DNA of 43,796 nucleotides from Enterocola sp045654205 (GTDB taxonomy: Bacteria > Bacteroidota > Bacteroidia > Bacteroidales > Paludibacteraceae), in assembly GCA_045654205.1 (NCBI GenBank), contig JAZOMZ010000004.1:1-43796 (forward strand), given 5' to 3'. Position numbers and translations under genes: made by a program. The notes under the pieces were generated by a model, which made no database searches, was not told the origin of the DNA, and was given only the letters and a program-made list of their open reading frames with translations. Every line of letters starts with the position of its first letter. The stretch's first letter is position 1. Of this stretch, positions 17,418-24,455 are shown piece after piece.

Positions 17418-18377
17418 ATGGTAGTTATTAATTGTAAATGTCTACAAAATATTTCTTTAAAAGATAAAACCTGGATTCATAGGGGGGGTAGTGTAGATTA
17501 TTATTACATACCAAGTTCTGTAGAAGAGTTGATAGAGGTGGGTAAGAGTTTATACTTAGAGGAAAGAGATTTTATTGCTGTTGGACATACATCAAATATT
17601 TACTTTAAAGACTCGTTTAATATAGATTCTATTGTAGATACAAAGAAACTTACAGAATTTAATGTTTTAGATGATGAGACTTTAGTTGCCGATTGTGGGG
17701 CACACATGAGTAAAATCTCTCAATATTGTGTGGAAAATGGTGTTGTTGGATATGAGGGGATGATTAATCTTCCTGGTACAGTAGGTGGTGCAATTGTAAA
17801 TAATTCTGGTTGCTATAATTGTGGTATAGATAAAGTTTTGAAATCTATAGATTTGTTGACCCCACAAGGTGATATAATAAATATTACAAATAAGGAATTA
17901 GGTTATACTTTTAGAAATTCTAAATTAAAATCAGGAGAACTAAAGGGCATTGTTTTACGTGCATATTTAGATATTTCAAATAAAGGGAATGTAGAGGAAC
18001 TAAAGAAAATTGCATTAGAAAATACTTCTAATAGAAAGGAAACTCAAGATCCTCCTGCTTATAATTTAGGAACAACAGTCAATTTCTCTATATACAAATC
18101 TAATTTCAGGAATATCTTTATAAGATTAATCTCAAAGGTACTAGTAGTCTTAATAAGAGATTTACAAAAAAGGAATAGAACTTTGAAGAATCTTATCTTA
18201 TTTATGTATGGGAAACGTTCTCTTGCAAAATATATATCAGACAAAAGAATGCAATGCTTCCTTTGGAAGGATGAAAAAGCAGATTTGTATTTTGAGGAAT
18301 ACTTAAAACTTATTGATGAGGTTTACACACATTATTCTGTAGAAATTGAAATAAAAGAGAGGAAGATAATATTGTAA
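17418..18377 (+). CDS. MurB-like FAD-binding protein in the glycan cluster
   Basis: About 319 residues from the ATG at 17418. An in-frame ATG at 17373 lies inside the previous gene and would add 15 non-conserved residues. It resembles UDP-N-acetylenolpyruvoylglucosamine reductase: FIAVGHTSNIYF (about residues 53-64), GYEGMINLPGTVGGAIVNNSG (about 111-131) and YTFRNS. The MurB block that supplies the proton-donating Ser in GS-FKNP is replaced by NLGTTVNF, and the C-terminal portion does not look like MurB domain 3. It is therefore unlikely to be the cell's MurB. It may be a cluster-specific oxidoreductase acting on a sugar or on another substrate. Confidence 0.7.
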   Translation: MVVINCKCLQNISLKDKTWIHRGGSVDYYYIPSSVEELIEVGKSLYLEERDFIAVGHTSNIYFKDSFNIDSIVDTKKLTEFNVLDDETLVADCGAHMSKISQYCVENGVVGYEGMINLPGTVGGAIVNNSGCYNCGIDKVLKSIDLLTPQGDIINITNKELGYTFRNSKLKSGELKGIVLRAYLDISNKGNVEELKKIALENTSNRKETQDPPAYNLGTTVNFSIYKSNFRNIFIRLISKVLVVLIRDLQKRNRTLKNLILFMYGKRSLAKYISDKRMQCFLWKDEKADLYFEEYLKLIDEVYTHYSVEIEIKERKIIL

Positions 18378-18433
18378 TCTTAAAAATACATAAAACTGAC
18401 TCTGTCGATGTGCTGAAGGTAAAATAAAACCAT

Positions 18434-18441
18434 TACCTTTG
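18434..18441 (+). promoter_or_regulatory. -7 promoter box (TACCTTTG)
   Basis: The octamer matches TAnnTTTG, 23 bases before the lipoprotein ATG at 18465. No TTTG is visible at the right distance upstream. It separates the lipoprotein gene from the glycan cluster. Confidence 0.4.
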
Positions 18442-18464
18442 CACCGAATTTAAAAATATATGTT

Positions 18465-19397
18465 ATGAAAAAGCTTAATTTAATTTCATTAGTGTTATGT
18501 GTTTTATGTTTGGCTTCTTGTGCGGGCGACAAAGAACCAGTAAATCCACAAGCGGGAAACTTATCTTCTGTAATTGAAGCAGACCCAGAACTTCTAGTAG
18601 CTGGTCAATGGATAGAATTTGAAGTAGAAGAAACCACACCTCCAACACAAGGTTATAGTTCAAAAGAGGTTACATGGTATGCGAATAATGTGCCTGTATT
18701 AGATTTCTACTGCACAGAAGATGACAATGAATACAAGACAGTGGTGCTGCTTGCAAAAGATGCATCTGAAGTAACCATCAAGATAAAAATTGTTTATAAA
18801 TATGGTTCAAAAGAAGTTGTGGCTGCAAAAGAGCAAACTTTTGTTGTGGCTAAACCAGATGTACACCAATTTGTGTGGGGTTGCTCAGAAGATGTTGTTG
18901 AAGACAATCTAAATGTGTACGTAGAGGAAAAAGAAAATTCACTTTTCTTTCCTGAAATAGTATCAGAATATTGGCAAGATGGCAATACCAAAAGTGTAAT
19001 AGCAAATTATGAGTTTAGCGCAGATAAACTTATTAAAATTACAGAAGGTTATGCAGAAGCATTGGCAGATACCTCAGATAAATCTTACAAAAAAATAACT
19101 TACAACTATACAAGAGCACTTCACAATCTGTCTAATGCATTTGGTATGACAGAAATAGGCGGCGATTGGCTAGCGCAACCAACTGAAGAAGAAATGGATG
19201 CAGTTGCAGCAGTTACCGAAGGATATTCAGTTGCTACAGATGCAGAAAAGGTAATTGTAGGTAAAGCGATAGCAGCAGGAAAACTAGAACTAGTAACAGT
19301 TTCAAATGGTACAACAAATACTAAAGTAGAGTTCTCAGTGTTCTTAAATGCCGAAGGAGTGCCAACTTATATGATGGTTTTTGTGCCAAATAAATAA
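18465..19397 (+). CDS. putative lipoprotein, unknown function
   Basis: A 310-residue protein with a type II signal peptide (MKKLNLISLVLCVLCLASC, lipidation expected at Cys19). The mature part begins with Gly and Asp, so outer-membrane sorting is possible. Residues about 40-120 look like a beta-rich immunoglobulin-type segment (WIEFEVEE, EVTWYANN, EVTIKIKIVYKYGSKEV). The second half is helical and acidic and has no motif I recognise. It has its own promoter box and lies upstream of the aromatic operon without an obvious link to it. Confidence 0.75.
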   Translation: MKKLNLISLVLCVLCLASCAGDKEPVNPQAGNLSSVIEADPELLVAGQWIEFEVEETTPPTQGYSSKEVTWYANNVPVLDFYCTEDDNEYKTVVLLAKDASEVTIKIKIVYKYGSKEVVAAKEQTFVVAKPDVHQFVWGCSEDVVEDNLNVYVEEKENSLFFPEIVSEYWQDGNTKSVIANYEFSADKLIKITEGYAEALADTSDKSYKKITYNYTRALHNLSNAFGMTEIGGDWLAQPTEEEMDAVAAVTEGYSVATDAEKVIVGKAIAAGKLELVTVSNGTTNTKVEFSVFLNAEGVPTYMMVFVPNK

Positions 19398-19433
19398 AAA
19401 ATCTAATAATTCTTCAAAAAAAAGTGCGAACCG

Positions 19434-19464
19434 TTTGCAATTTTAAAAATTAGCAGTACATTTG
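19434..19464 (+). promoter_or_regulatory. promoter of the Phe/Tyr operon leader
   Basis: TTTG at 19434-19437, a 19-base spacer, then TACATTTG at 19457-19464: an exact fit to the Bacteroidota housekeeping promoter. Transcription would begin around 19470, about 18 bases before the leader-peptide ATG and some 170 bases before pheA. Confidence 0.75.
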
Positions 19465-19487
19465 CATCATAATTTGTTACAAAACAC

Positions 19488-19544
19488 ATGAGAAACACAT
19501 TCTTTACATACTTTTATTACTATTTTTACTTTATCACAAAGTAG
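19488..19544 (+). CDS. Phe/Tyr attenuator leader peptide
   Basis: An 18-codon reading frame starting ATG AGA AAC ACA and ending TAG at 19542-19544. The product is MRNTFFTYFYYYFYFITK. Ten of the 18 residues are aromatic: five Phe (5, 6, 9, 13, 15) and five Tyr (8, 10, 11, 12, 14), concentrated at residues 5-15. It lies between a strong promoter match and a strong intrinsic terminator, directly upstream of genes for Phe and Tyr synthesis. This is the arrangement of a classical ribosome-mediated attenuator leader. It is too short for standard gene callers. The peptide itself probably has no other role. Confidence 0.85.
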   Translation: MRNTFFTYFYYYFYFITK

Positions 19545-19605
19545 AACGGGTTTTGATGTATGTATGTGAAAGAAGATAATTAATCAAATATATTGAATCC
19601 CGTTC
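19544..19605 (+). promoter_or_regulatory. antiterminator pairing of the Phe/Tyr attenuator
   Basis: GAACGGG at 19544-19550 is complementary to CCCGTTC at 19599-19605, which is the left arm of the terminator stem. Beyond one T-T mismatch the pairing can continue (TTTGA with TTGAA, including two G-U wobbles). The 5' arm starts at the last base of the leader stop codon. A ribosome finishing the peptide would therefore cover it, while one stalled at Phe/Tyr codons would leave it free. Confidence 0.7.
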
Positions 19606-19626
19606 CTTCAGGAGCGGGATTTTTTA
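19596..19626 (+). terminator. attenuator terminator upstream of pheA
   Basis: The 11-bp stem AATCCCGTTCC / GGAGCGGGATT, with one T-G pair and loop TTCA, is followed by TTTT then AATTTT. It lies 20 bases before the pheA ATG, not after a structural gene, so it is placed to stop transcription before the operon is entered. Confidence 0.85.
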
Positions 19627-19644
19627 ATTTTAATAACTAGAGAT

Positions 19645-20481
19645 ATGAGAAAAGTAGCAATTCAGGGAGTAGCAGGCTGTTTCCACGATATAGCGGCTCG
19701 TCAGTTTTTCAGTGAGGAAAAGATAGAGAGTATTCCATGCGAAACTTTTAAGAGTCTTTTTGCTACAATTAAAAAGGATAATTCTATTTTAGGAGCTGTG
19801 GCTATTGAAAATACCATAGCAGGAAGTTTGCTTCCAAATCACAATATGCTTAAAGAGAGTGGCTTAACCATTCTAGGAGAAACAAAACTTCGCATCGAGC
19901 ACAATTTGGTTGCCCTTCCTGGACAAAAAATCTCAGATATTACAGAGGTGCTTTCTCACCCAATGGCTCTTATGCAATGCGAAGATTTCCTATCTCAATA
20001 TCCAAACCTTAAAGCAGTGGAGGCAGACGACACTGCAGCAAGTGCAAAAATGATTGCCGAACAAGGCATTATGGGTAAAGCTGCTATCTGTAGCAAACTA
20101 GCTGCTGAAATTTATGGCTTAGAAATCCTAGCCGAAGGCATCGAAACCAACAAACGAAACTTTACTCGTTTCCTTATTGTGGCAGACCCATGGACTGCAG
20201 AAGATTACCTAAAAGATAAAACCGTAGACAAAGCTTCTGTGGTGTTCACATTGCCTCACGACGAGGGTGCACTAGCAAAAGTGCTATCAGTTCTATGGTT
20301 TTACCATATAAATTTAACAAAAATCCAGTCGCTGCCAATAGTTGGGCGCGAATGGGAGTATCAGTTCTATATCAACCTAACGTTCTCTAACTATTTGTCC
20401 TATTCACAAGCCATGGATGCCATTCGCCCATTCACGAAAGATTTACGAGTGTTAGGAGAATATGAGGCATATAGTGGATAA
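19645..20481 (+). CDS. pheA: prephenate dehydratase
   Basis: Converts prephenate to phenylpyruvate, the committed step to phenylalanine. It has 278 residues. The catalytic periplasmic-binding-like domain starts VAIQGVAGCFHDIAARQFF, with AIENTIAGSLLPNHNML and the conserved Thr of KRNFTRFLIV near residue 175. The C-terminal ACT domain (from about residue 197) has GALAKVLSVLWFYHINLTK, with IQSLP where other species have the Phe-binding ESRP. It is the monofunctional form without a chorismate mutase domain. First structural gene of the operon, under the upstream attenuator. Confidence 0.93.
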   Translation: MRKVAIQGVAGCFHDIAARQFFSEEKIESIPCETFKSLFATIKKDNSILGAVAIENTIAGSLLPNHNMLKESGLTILGETKLRIEHNLVALPGQKISDITEVLSHPMALMQCEDFLSQYPNLKAVEADDTAASAKMIAEQGIMGKAAICSKLAAEIYGLEILAEGIETNKRNFTRFLIVADPWTAEDYLKDKTVDKASVVFTLPHDEGALAKVLSVLWFYHINLTKIQSLPIVGREWEYQFYINLTFSNYLSYSQAMDAIRPFTKDLRVLGEYEAYSG

Positions 20482-20518
20482 AATAATTTTTATAAACAAA
20501 AACAAAAAACACAATAAT

Positions 20519-21580
20519 ATGAAAGACTTACAACCAATTTTATTACCAGGAATGAGCACCGACCGTCCGCTAATCATAGCAGGACCATGTAGTGCAGAAA
20601 CAGAAGAACAAGTAATGGCCACAGCGCTAGAACTATCTAAAAACGGCATACCAGTGTTCCGTGCAGGTATCTGGAAACCACGTACAAAGCCAGGAGGTTT
20701 TGAAGGCGTAGGAGTAGAAGGTCTACCTTGGTTGCAACGTGTGAAAGCAGAAACAGGTATGTTTGTAGGCACAGAAGTAGCTACAGCAAAACATATAGAA
20801 GAAGCCCTAAAACACGGCATCGACATACTTTGGATTGGTGCTCGCACCTCTGCAAACCCATTTGCAATGCAAGAAATTGCAGACGCACTTCAAGGTGTAG
20901 ACATTCCAGTGTTGGTGAAAAACCCAGTAAACCCAGACATAGAACTTTGGATTGGCGCAATGGAACGCCTTTACAACGCAGGCATTCGCAAACTTGGTGC
21001 TATTCACCGTGGATTCAGCACATACGACAAAAAAATCTATCGCAACCTACCACAATGGAATATTCCTATTGAGCTTCGTCGCCGTTATCCAAACCTTCCT
21101 ATCATCTGCGACCCATCTCACATAGGTGGCAAACGCGAACTTATTGCTCCACTTTGCCAACAAGCTATGGACTTAGGTTTCGACGGACTTATGATAGAAT
21201 CTCACTGCAATCCAGACAAAGCATGGAGTGACGCAGCTCAACAACTTACTCCAGATATTCTAGATTATGTAATTGATACATTGGTAATTAGAGATATGAA
21301 AAAAGAATCAGAAAGTTTAACAACATTGCGTAAACAAATCGACTCTACCGACAACGAGCTATTAGAACTACTTGCAAAACGTATGAAAATTTCTCGTGAA
21401 ATCGGTATCTACAAAAAAGAACACAATATGCAAGTGCTTCAAACAGGCCGTTACGACGAAATTATGCAAAAACGCATTATTATGGGCGAACGCCTAGGTA
21501 TGTCTGCGGACTTCATTCGTAAATATCTAGAAGCAGTACACGAAGAGTCTGTACGTGTTCAAATGGAAGTTATTAAATAA
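20519..21580 (+). CDS. bifunctional 3-deoxy-7-phosphoheptulonate synthase / chorismate mutase
   Basis: About 353 residues from the ATG at 20519. An earlier in-frame ATG at 20462 overlaps pheA and adds a lysine- and asparagine-rich stretch with no homology. The N-terminal domain is a DAHP synthase of the type I-beta class (IIAGPCSAETEEQ; FRAGIWKPRTKPGGFEG; later CDPSHIGGKR), condensing phosphoenolpyruvate with erythrose 4-phosphate. The C-terminal 90 residues, LRKQIDSTDNELLELLAKRM onward, are an AroQ-type chorismate mutase. One protein thus handles pathway entry and the branch to prephenate, and the mutase domain probably gives feedback control. Confidence 0.93.
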   Translation: MKDLQPILLPGMSTDRPLIIAGPCSAETEEQVMATALELSKNGIPVFRAGIWKPRTKPGGFEGVGVEGLPWLQRVKAETGMFVGTEVATAKHIEEALKHGIDILWIGARTSANPFAMQEIADALQGVDIPVLVKNPVNPDIELWIGAMERLYNAGIRKLGAIHRGFSTYDKKIYRNLPQWNIPIELRRRYPNLPIICDPSHIGGKRELIAPLCQQAMDLGFDGLMIESHCNPDKAWSDAAQQLTPDILDYVIDTLVIRDMKKESESLTTLRKQIDSTDNELLELLAKRMKISREIGIYKKEHNMQVLQTGRYDEIMQKRIIMGERLGMSADFIRKYLEAVHEESVRVQMEVIK

Positions 21581-21593
21581 AAACTAAAACGCC

Positions 21594-22751
21594 GTGATAA
21601 CACCAGCAAAAAGACTAGAAACAGTACAAGAGTACTATTTCTCACGCAAGCTAAAAGAAGTGGCAGAAATGAATGCCAAAGGTCTAGACGTGATAAGTTT
21701 AGGCATCGGTAGCCCAGATATGCCACCTTCAGAAAACACAATTAAAAAACTTTGTGAAACCGCGCCACTACCAAATGTGCACGGTTATCAACCATACGTT
21801 GGCATCCCAGAGCTTCGCCAAGGCTTTGCAGACTTTTACAAACGTTGGTACAATGTAGAACTAAACCCAGCTACTGAAATTCAACCACTTATAGGTTCAA
21901 AAGAGGGTATTCTACATGTTACACTCGCATTTGTAAATCCTGGCGAAAAGGTACTTGTGCCAAATCCAGGTTACCCAACATATTCATCACTTAGCACCCT
22001 TCTTGGTGCTGAGGTGGTATATTACGACCTAAAAGAAGACCAAAACTGGCAACCAGACTTCGAGGCACTAGAAAATATGGATTTGACCGACGTGAAACTA
22101 ATGTGGGTAAACTATCCAAATATGCCAACAGGTGCCAACGCCAGCGTTGAACTTCTAGAAAAACTAGTAGCGTTCGCAAAAAAACATAATATTGTAGTGG
22201 TAAACGACAATCCATATAGTTTGATTTTAAATCGTAAACCATTGAGTATTATGCAAATAGATGGTGCGAAAGATTGCTGCATAGAATTCAACTCAATGAG
22301 TAAAAGCCACAATATGCCTGGTTGGCGTGTGGGTATGATTGCCGCAAACCCTACATTTATTCAGTGGATTTTAAAGGTGAAATCAAATATCGACTCTGGT
22401 ATGTTCCGCCCGCTTCAACTTGCTGCAGCAGAGGCACTTAACAACGAAGAATCATGGCACGAAGCCATGAATATAGACCTTTACGGCAAACGTCGTGCCG
22501 TGGCAGAGCAAATTATGGACATCCTTGACTGTACCTACGACAAAAATCAAGTTGGTATGTTCGTATGGGGTAAAATTCCTGCAGAATTAAGTGATGTAGA
22601 AGAGCTTACAGAGAAAATTCTACACGAGGCACGAGTGTTTATTACCCCTGGTTTCATTTTCGGAAGCAACGGAGCACGTTACATTCGCATCTCCCTTTGC
22701 GCCACCGAACAAAAACTTAAAGAAGCGTTAGAAAGGATAAAAGCGTTATGA
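21594..22751 (+). CDS. class I/II aminotransferase, probably aromatic/aspartate type
   Basis: A 385-residue pyridoxal-phosphate enzyme. The start is a GTG (residues MITPAKRLETVQEYYFSRKL), 13 bases after the previous stop. VISLGIGSPDMPPSE, PNPGYPTYSSL, VNYPNMPTGA and NSMSKSHNMPGWRVG (with the Schiff-base Lys) are visible. Its place between the DAHP synthase-mutase and tyrA suggests it transaminates phenylpyruvate and 4-hydroxyphenylpyruvate, or prephenate. Sequence alone does not separate these from LL-diaminopimelate or aspartate aminotransferase. It overlaps tyrA by ATGA. Confidence 0.88.
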   Translation: MITPAKRLETVQEYYFSRKLKEVAEMNAKGLDVISLGIGSPDMPPSENTIKKLCETAPLPNVHGYQPYVGIPELRQGFADFYKRWYNVELNPATEIQPLIGSKEGILHVTLAFVNPGEKVLVPNPGYPTYSSLSTLLGAEVVYYDLKEDQNWQPDFEALENMDLTDVKLMWVNYPNMPTGANASVELLEKLVAFAKKHNIVVVNDNPYSLILNRKPLSIMQIDGAKDCCIEFNSMSKSHNMPGWRVGMIAANPTFIQWILKVKSNIDSGMFRPLQLAAAEALNNEESWHEAMNIDLYGKRRAVAEQIMDILDCTYDKNQVGMFVWGKIPAELSDVEELTEKILHEARVFITPGFIFGSNGARYIRISLCATEQKLKEALERIKAL

Positions 22752-23521
22752 AAATATTAATATTGGGTGCCGGAAAGATGGGCACATTTTTAACAGATGT
22801 ATTGTGTATGCAGCACGAAGTGGCTTTGTTCGATGTAAATCCAAAGAACCTTCGCTTCGTGTTCAATACATATCGTATGACCACATACGAAGAAATTCAA
22901 GAGTTTGAGCCAGAACTGCTAATCAACTGCGTATCACTAAATCATACTATTGATGCATTCAATGCTGTGCTGCCTTATCTGCCAAAATCATGTATCATTT
23001 CAGATATTGCATCAGTAAAAACAGGTCTGCCTGAGTTTTATGCAAATTGTGGAATGCGCTATGTTTCTACTCACCCTATGTTTGGTCCTACATTTGCCAA
23101 TCTCGAAGACCTTAGCACACAAAATGCTATCATTATTTCAGAGTCCGACCACATGGGCAAAGTATTTTTCAAAGACCTTTACAATAGTCTTCACCTAAAC
23201 ATTTTTGAATACACATTCCTAGAGCACGACGAAACCATTGCTTATTCGCTTTCTATTCCATTTGTTTCCACCATGGTATTTGCGGCAGTAATGAAGCATC
23301 AAGACGCTCCAGGTACCACATTCAAAAAACACATGGCAATTGCTCGCGGTCTTTTCTCAGAGGATGATTATCTACTTACAGAAATTCTTTTCAACCCATT
23401 TACAGGTGGTCAAGTAGAAAATATTCGTAAAGAATTGAAATATTTATTGGAACTTGTTGAGAAAAAAGATACCCCTGCTTTGCAGAATTATCTTAAAAAA
23501 CTAAGGAAAAATATTGAGTAA
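22748..23521 (+). CDS. tyrA: prephenate dehydrogenase
   Basis: Oxidative decarboxylation of prephenate to 4-hydroxyphenylpyruvate on the way to tyrosine. It has 257 residues. The N-terminal Rossmann motif is ILILGAGKMGTFLTDVL. VSTHPMFGPTFANLED is the conserved substrate-side block, in which the His is catalytic in characterised TyrA proteins. It has no ACT domain, so feedback control would have to come from elsewhere, consistent with the shared leader attenuator. Last gene of the operon, overlapping the aminotransferase by four bases. Confidence 0.9.
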   Translation: MKILILGAGKMGTFLTDVLCMQHEVALFDVNPKNLRFVFNTYRMTTYEEIQEFEPELLINCVSLNHTIDAFNAVLPYLPKSCIISDIASVKTGLPEFYANCGMRYVSTHPMFGPTFANLEDLSTQNAIIISESDHMGKVFFKDLYNSLHLNIFEYTFLEHDETIAYSLSIPFVSTMVFAAVMKHQDAPGTTFKKHMAIARGLFSEDDYLLTEILFNPFTGGQVENIRKELKYLLELVEKKDTPALQNYLKKLRKNIE

Positions 23522-23536
23522 CCCCCAAAAAAATGC

Positions 23537-23544
23537 TATCTTTG
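23537..23544 (+). promoter_or_regulatory. promoter -7 box (TATCTTTG)
   Basis: TAnnTTTG match with ATTG at 23513-23516, a 20-base spacer, upstream of the small lipoprotein gene. Its presence suggests the lipoprotein is expressed separately from the aromatic operon. Confidence 0.55.
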
Positions 23545-23571
23545 CAGTATAAACTTTAAAAAATGATGATT

Positions 23572-23847
23572 ATGAAAAAGATGTTTTCAATGCTATTTGC
23601 TGTAGTAGCTATGGCAATGGCTTTTGTTTCATGTGAAAATCCAGAAGACCCAAATAAATACTGTTGGGAAGTTGAATATACTTATGTAGATATCAACGGA
23701 TTGAGACAATACGAAGATATGGATTTAGTTATGACTGTTGCTGAAAAACAAGAAATGGAAGAAGTTGGTATAATCTCTATTTTAGGTATAGAACTAGGGG
23801 AAATAACCAAAATTACCAAACAAGGCAACGAAGAATGTAAATTATAA
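23572..23847 (+). CDS. small putative lipoprotein
   Basis: 91 residues from the ATG at 23572. Two other in-frame ATGs at 23563 and 23566 would add three residues. The signal peptide MKKMFSMLFAVVAMAMAFVSC has its lipobox Cys at 21. The mature part is about 70 residues, acidic, with Cys residues at CCWEVE-like (KYCWEVEY) and near the end (NEECKL), and no recognisable domain. It has its own promoter box and is followed by a strong terminator. Function unknown. Confidence 0.7.
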   Translation: MKKMFSMLFAVVAMAMAFVSCENPEDPNKYCWEVEYTYVDINGLRQYEDMDLVMTVAEKQEMEEVGIISILGIELGEITKITKQGNEECKL

Positions 23848-23869
23848 TAAAAGTCCTTTATAGAAAGGA

Positions 23870-23906
23870 GCTCGACTATCCCCAAAAATAGTCGAGCTTT
23901 ATTTTT
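23870..23906 (+). terminator. intrinsic terminator after the small lipoprotein
   Basis: The perfect 10-bp stem GCTCGACTAT / ATAGTCGAGC (23870-23879 with 23888-23897) is followed by TTTATTTTT. It lies between convergent genes and reaches up to the stop codon of the minus-strand CYTH gene, so it may help both. The uridine tract is on the plus-strand side. Confidence 0.85.
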
Positions 23907-24360
23907 GCCAATTTTTATAAGGATTCTTTGCTAGGTAGGCATTATAATACCTTTTGTCTTCCGTTACTTCTTCCACAACCCACTTAGGTAATGTAAACTC
24001 TTCATTTTCAGACTTTAATTCTATTTCCGCCATCACAAGTCCCTCATTCTCACCCTCAAACACATCCACTTCCCAAGTTTTGCCATCCACTTCGGCATAG
24101 TATCTAGTTTTTATCACAGGAGGATAAATAGCCAAGTCCATCATTGCGTTAGCGTCTTCCATAGGTATTTCATACTCAAACTCTGCCCTAGAAAACCCTT
24201 CAGTTTTCCCTTTAATGGTCAAAAAGGCCTTATCGTCGGCAATTCTCACTCTTAGAGTGCAACCTTCTTTGGCAAGATATGCCTGTTTCATCTTTTTAAA
24301 TCGTAGTCCTTCTGTAGAAAAACCACTCACCAAATATTTTCTTTCTATTTCTAAGTACAT
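23899..24360 (-). CDS. CYTH-domain protein (triphosphate tunnel metalloenzyme family)
   Basis: A 153-residue protein. MYLEIERKYLV carries the ExExK signature (Glu4, Glu6, Lys8) of the CYTH fold, a beta tunnel that binds triphosphates with Mg2+ or Mn2+. RVRIADDKAFLTIKGK and WEVDVFEGENEGLVMAEIEL supply the other inward-facing basic and acidic strands. Characterised relatives include inorganic triphosphatases and class IV adenylate cyclases. Short single-domain bacterial forms are most often triphosphatases, but the substrate is not determined here. Divergent from the acyltransferase, convergent with the lipoprotein. Confidence 0.88.
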   Translation of the reverse strand: MYLEIERKYLVSGFSTEGLRFKKMKQAYLAKEGCTLRVRIADDKAFLTIKGKTEGFSRAEFEYEIPMEDANAMMDLAIYPPVIKTRYYAEVDGKTWEVDVFEGENEGLVMAEIELKSENEEFTLPKWVVEEVTEDKRYYNAYLAKNPYKNWQK

Positions 24361-24430
24361 AACGATACAAATTTTATGCTAAATTATAAAAAAGTTGTCA
24401 TTAACACTGCCACAAATACAGTTAATTTAT

Positions 24431-24438
24431 TAACTTTG
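24431..24438 (+). promoter_or_regulatory. -7 promoter box (TAACTTTG)
   Basis: TAnnTTTG match 17 bases before the acyltransferase ATG at 24456. No clear -33 TTTG. Confidence 0.4.
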
Positions 24439-24455
24439 TAAAAAATGTTGTAATT

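Noticed and set aside
17418..18377. The cell's main MurB
   Set aside because: The catalytic Ser block is not conserved and the gene sits at the end of a glycan cluster with matching AT-rich composition.
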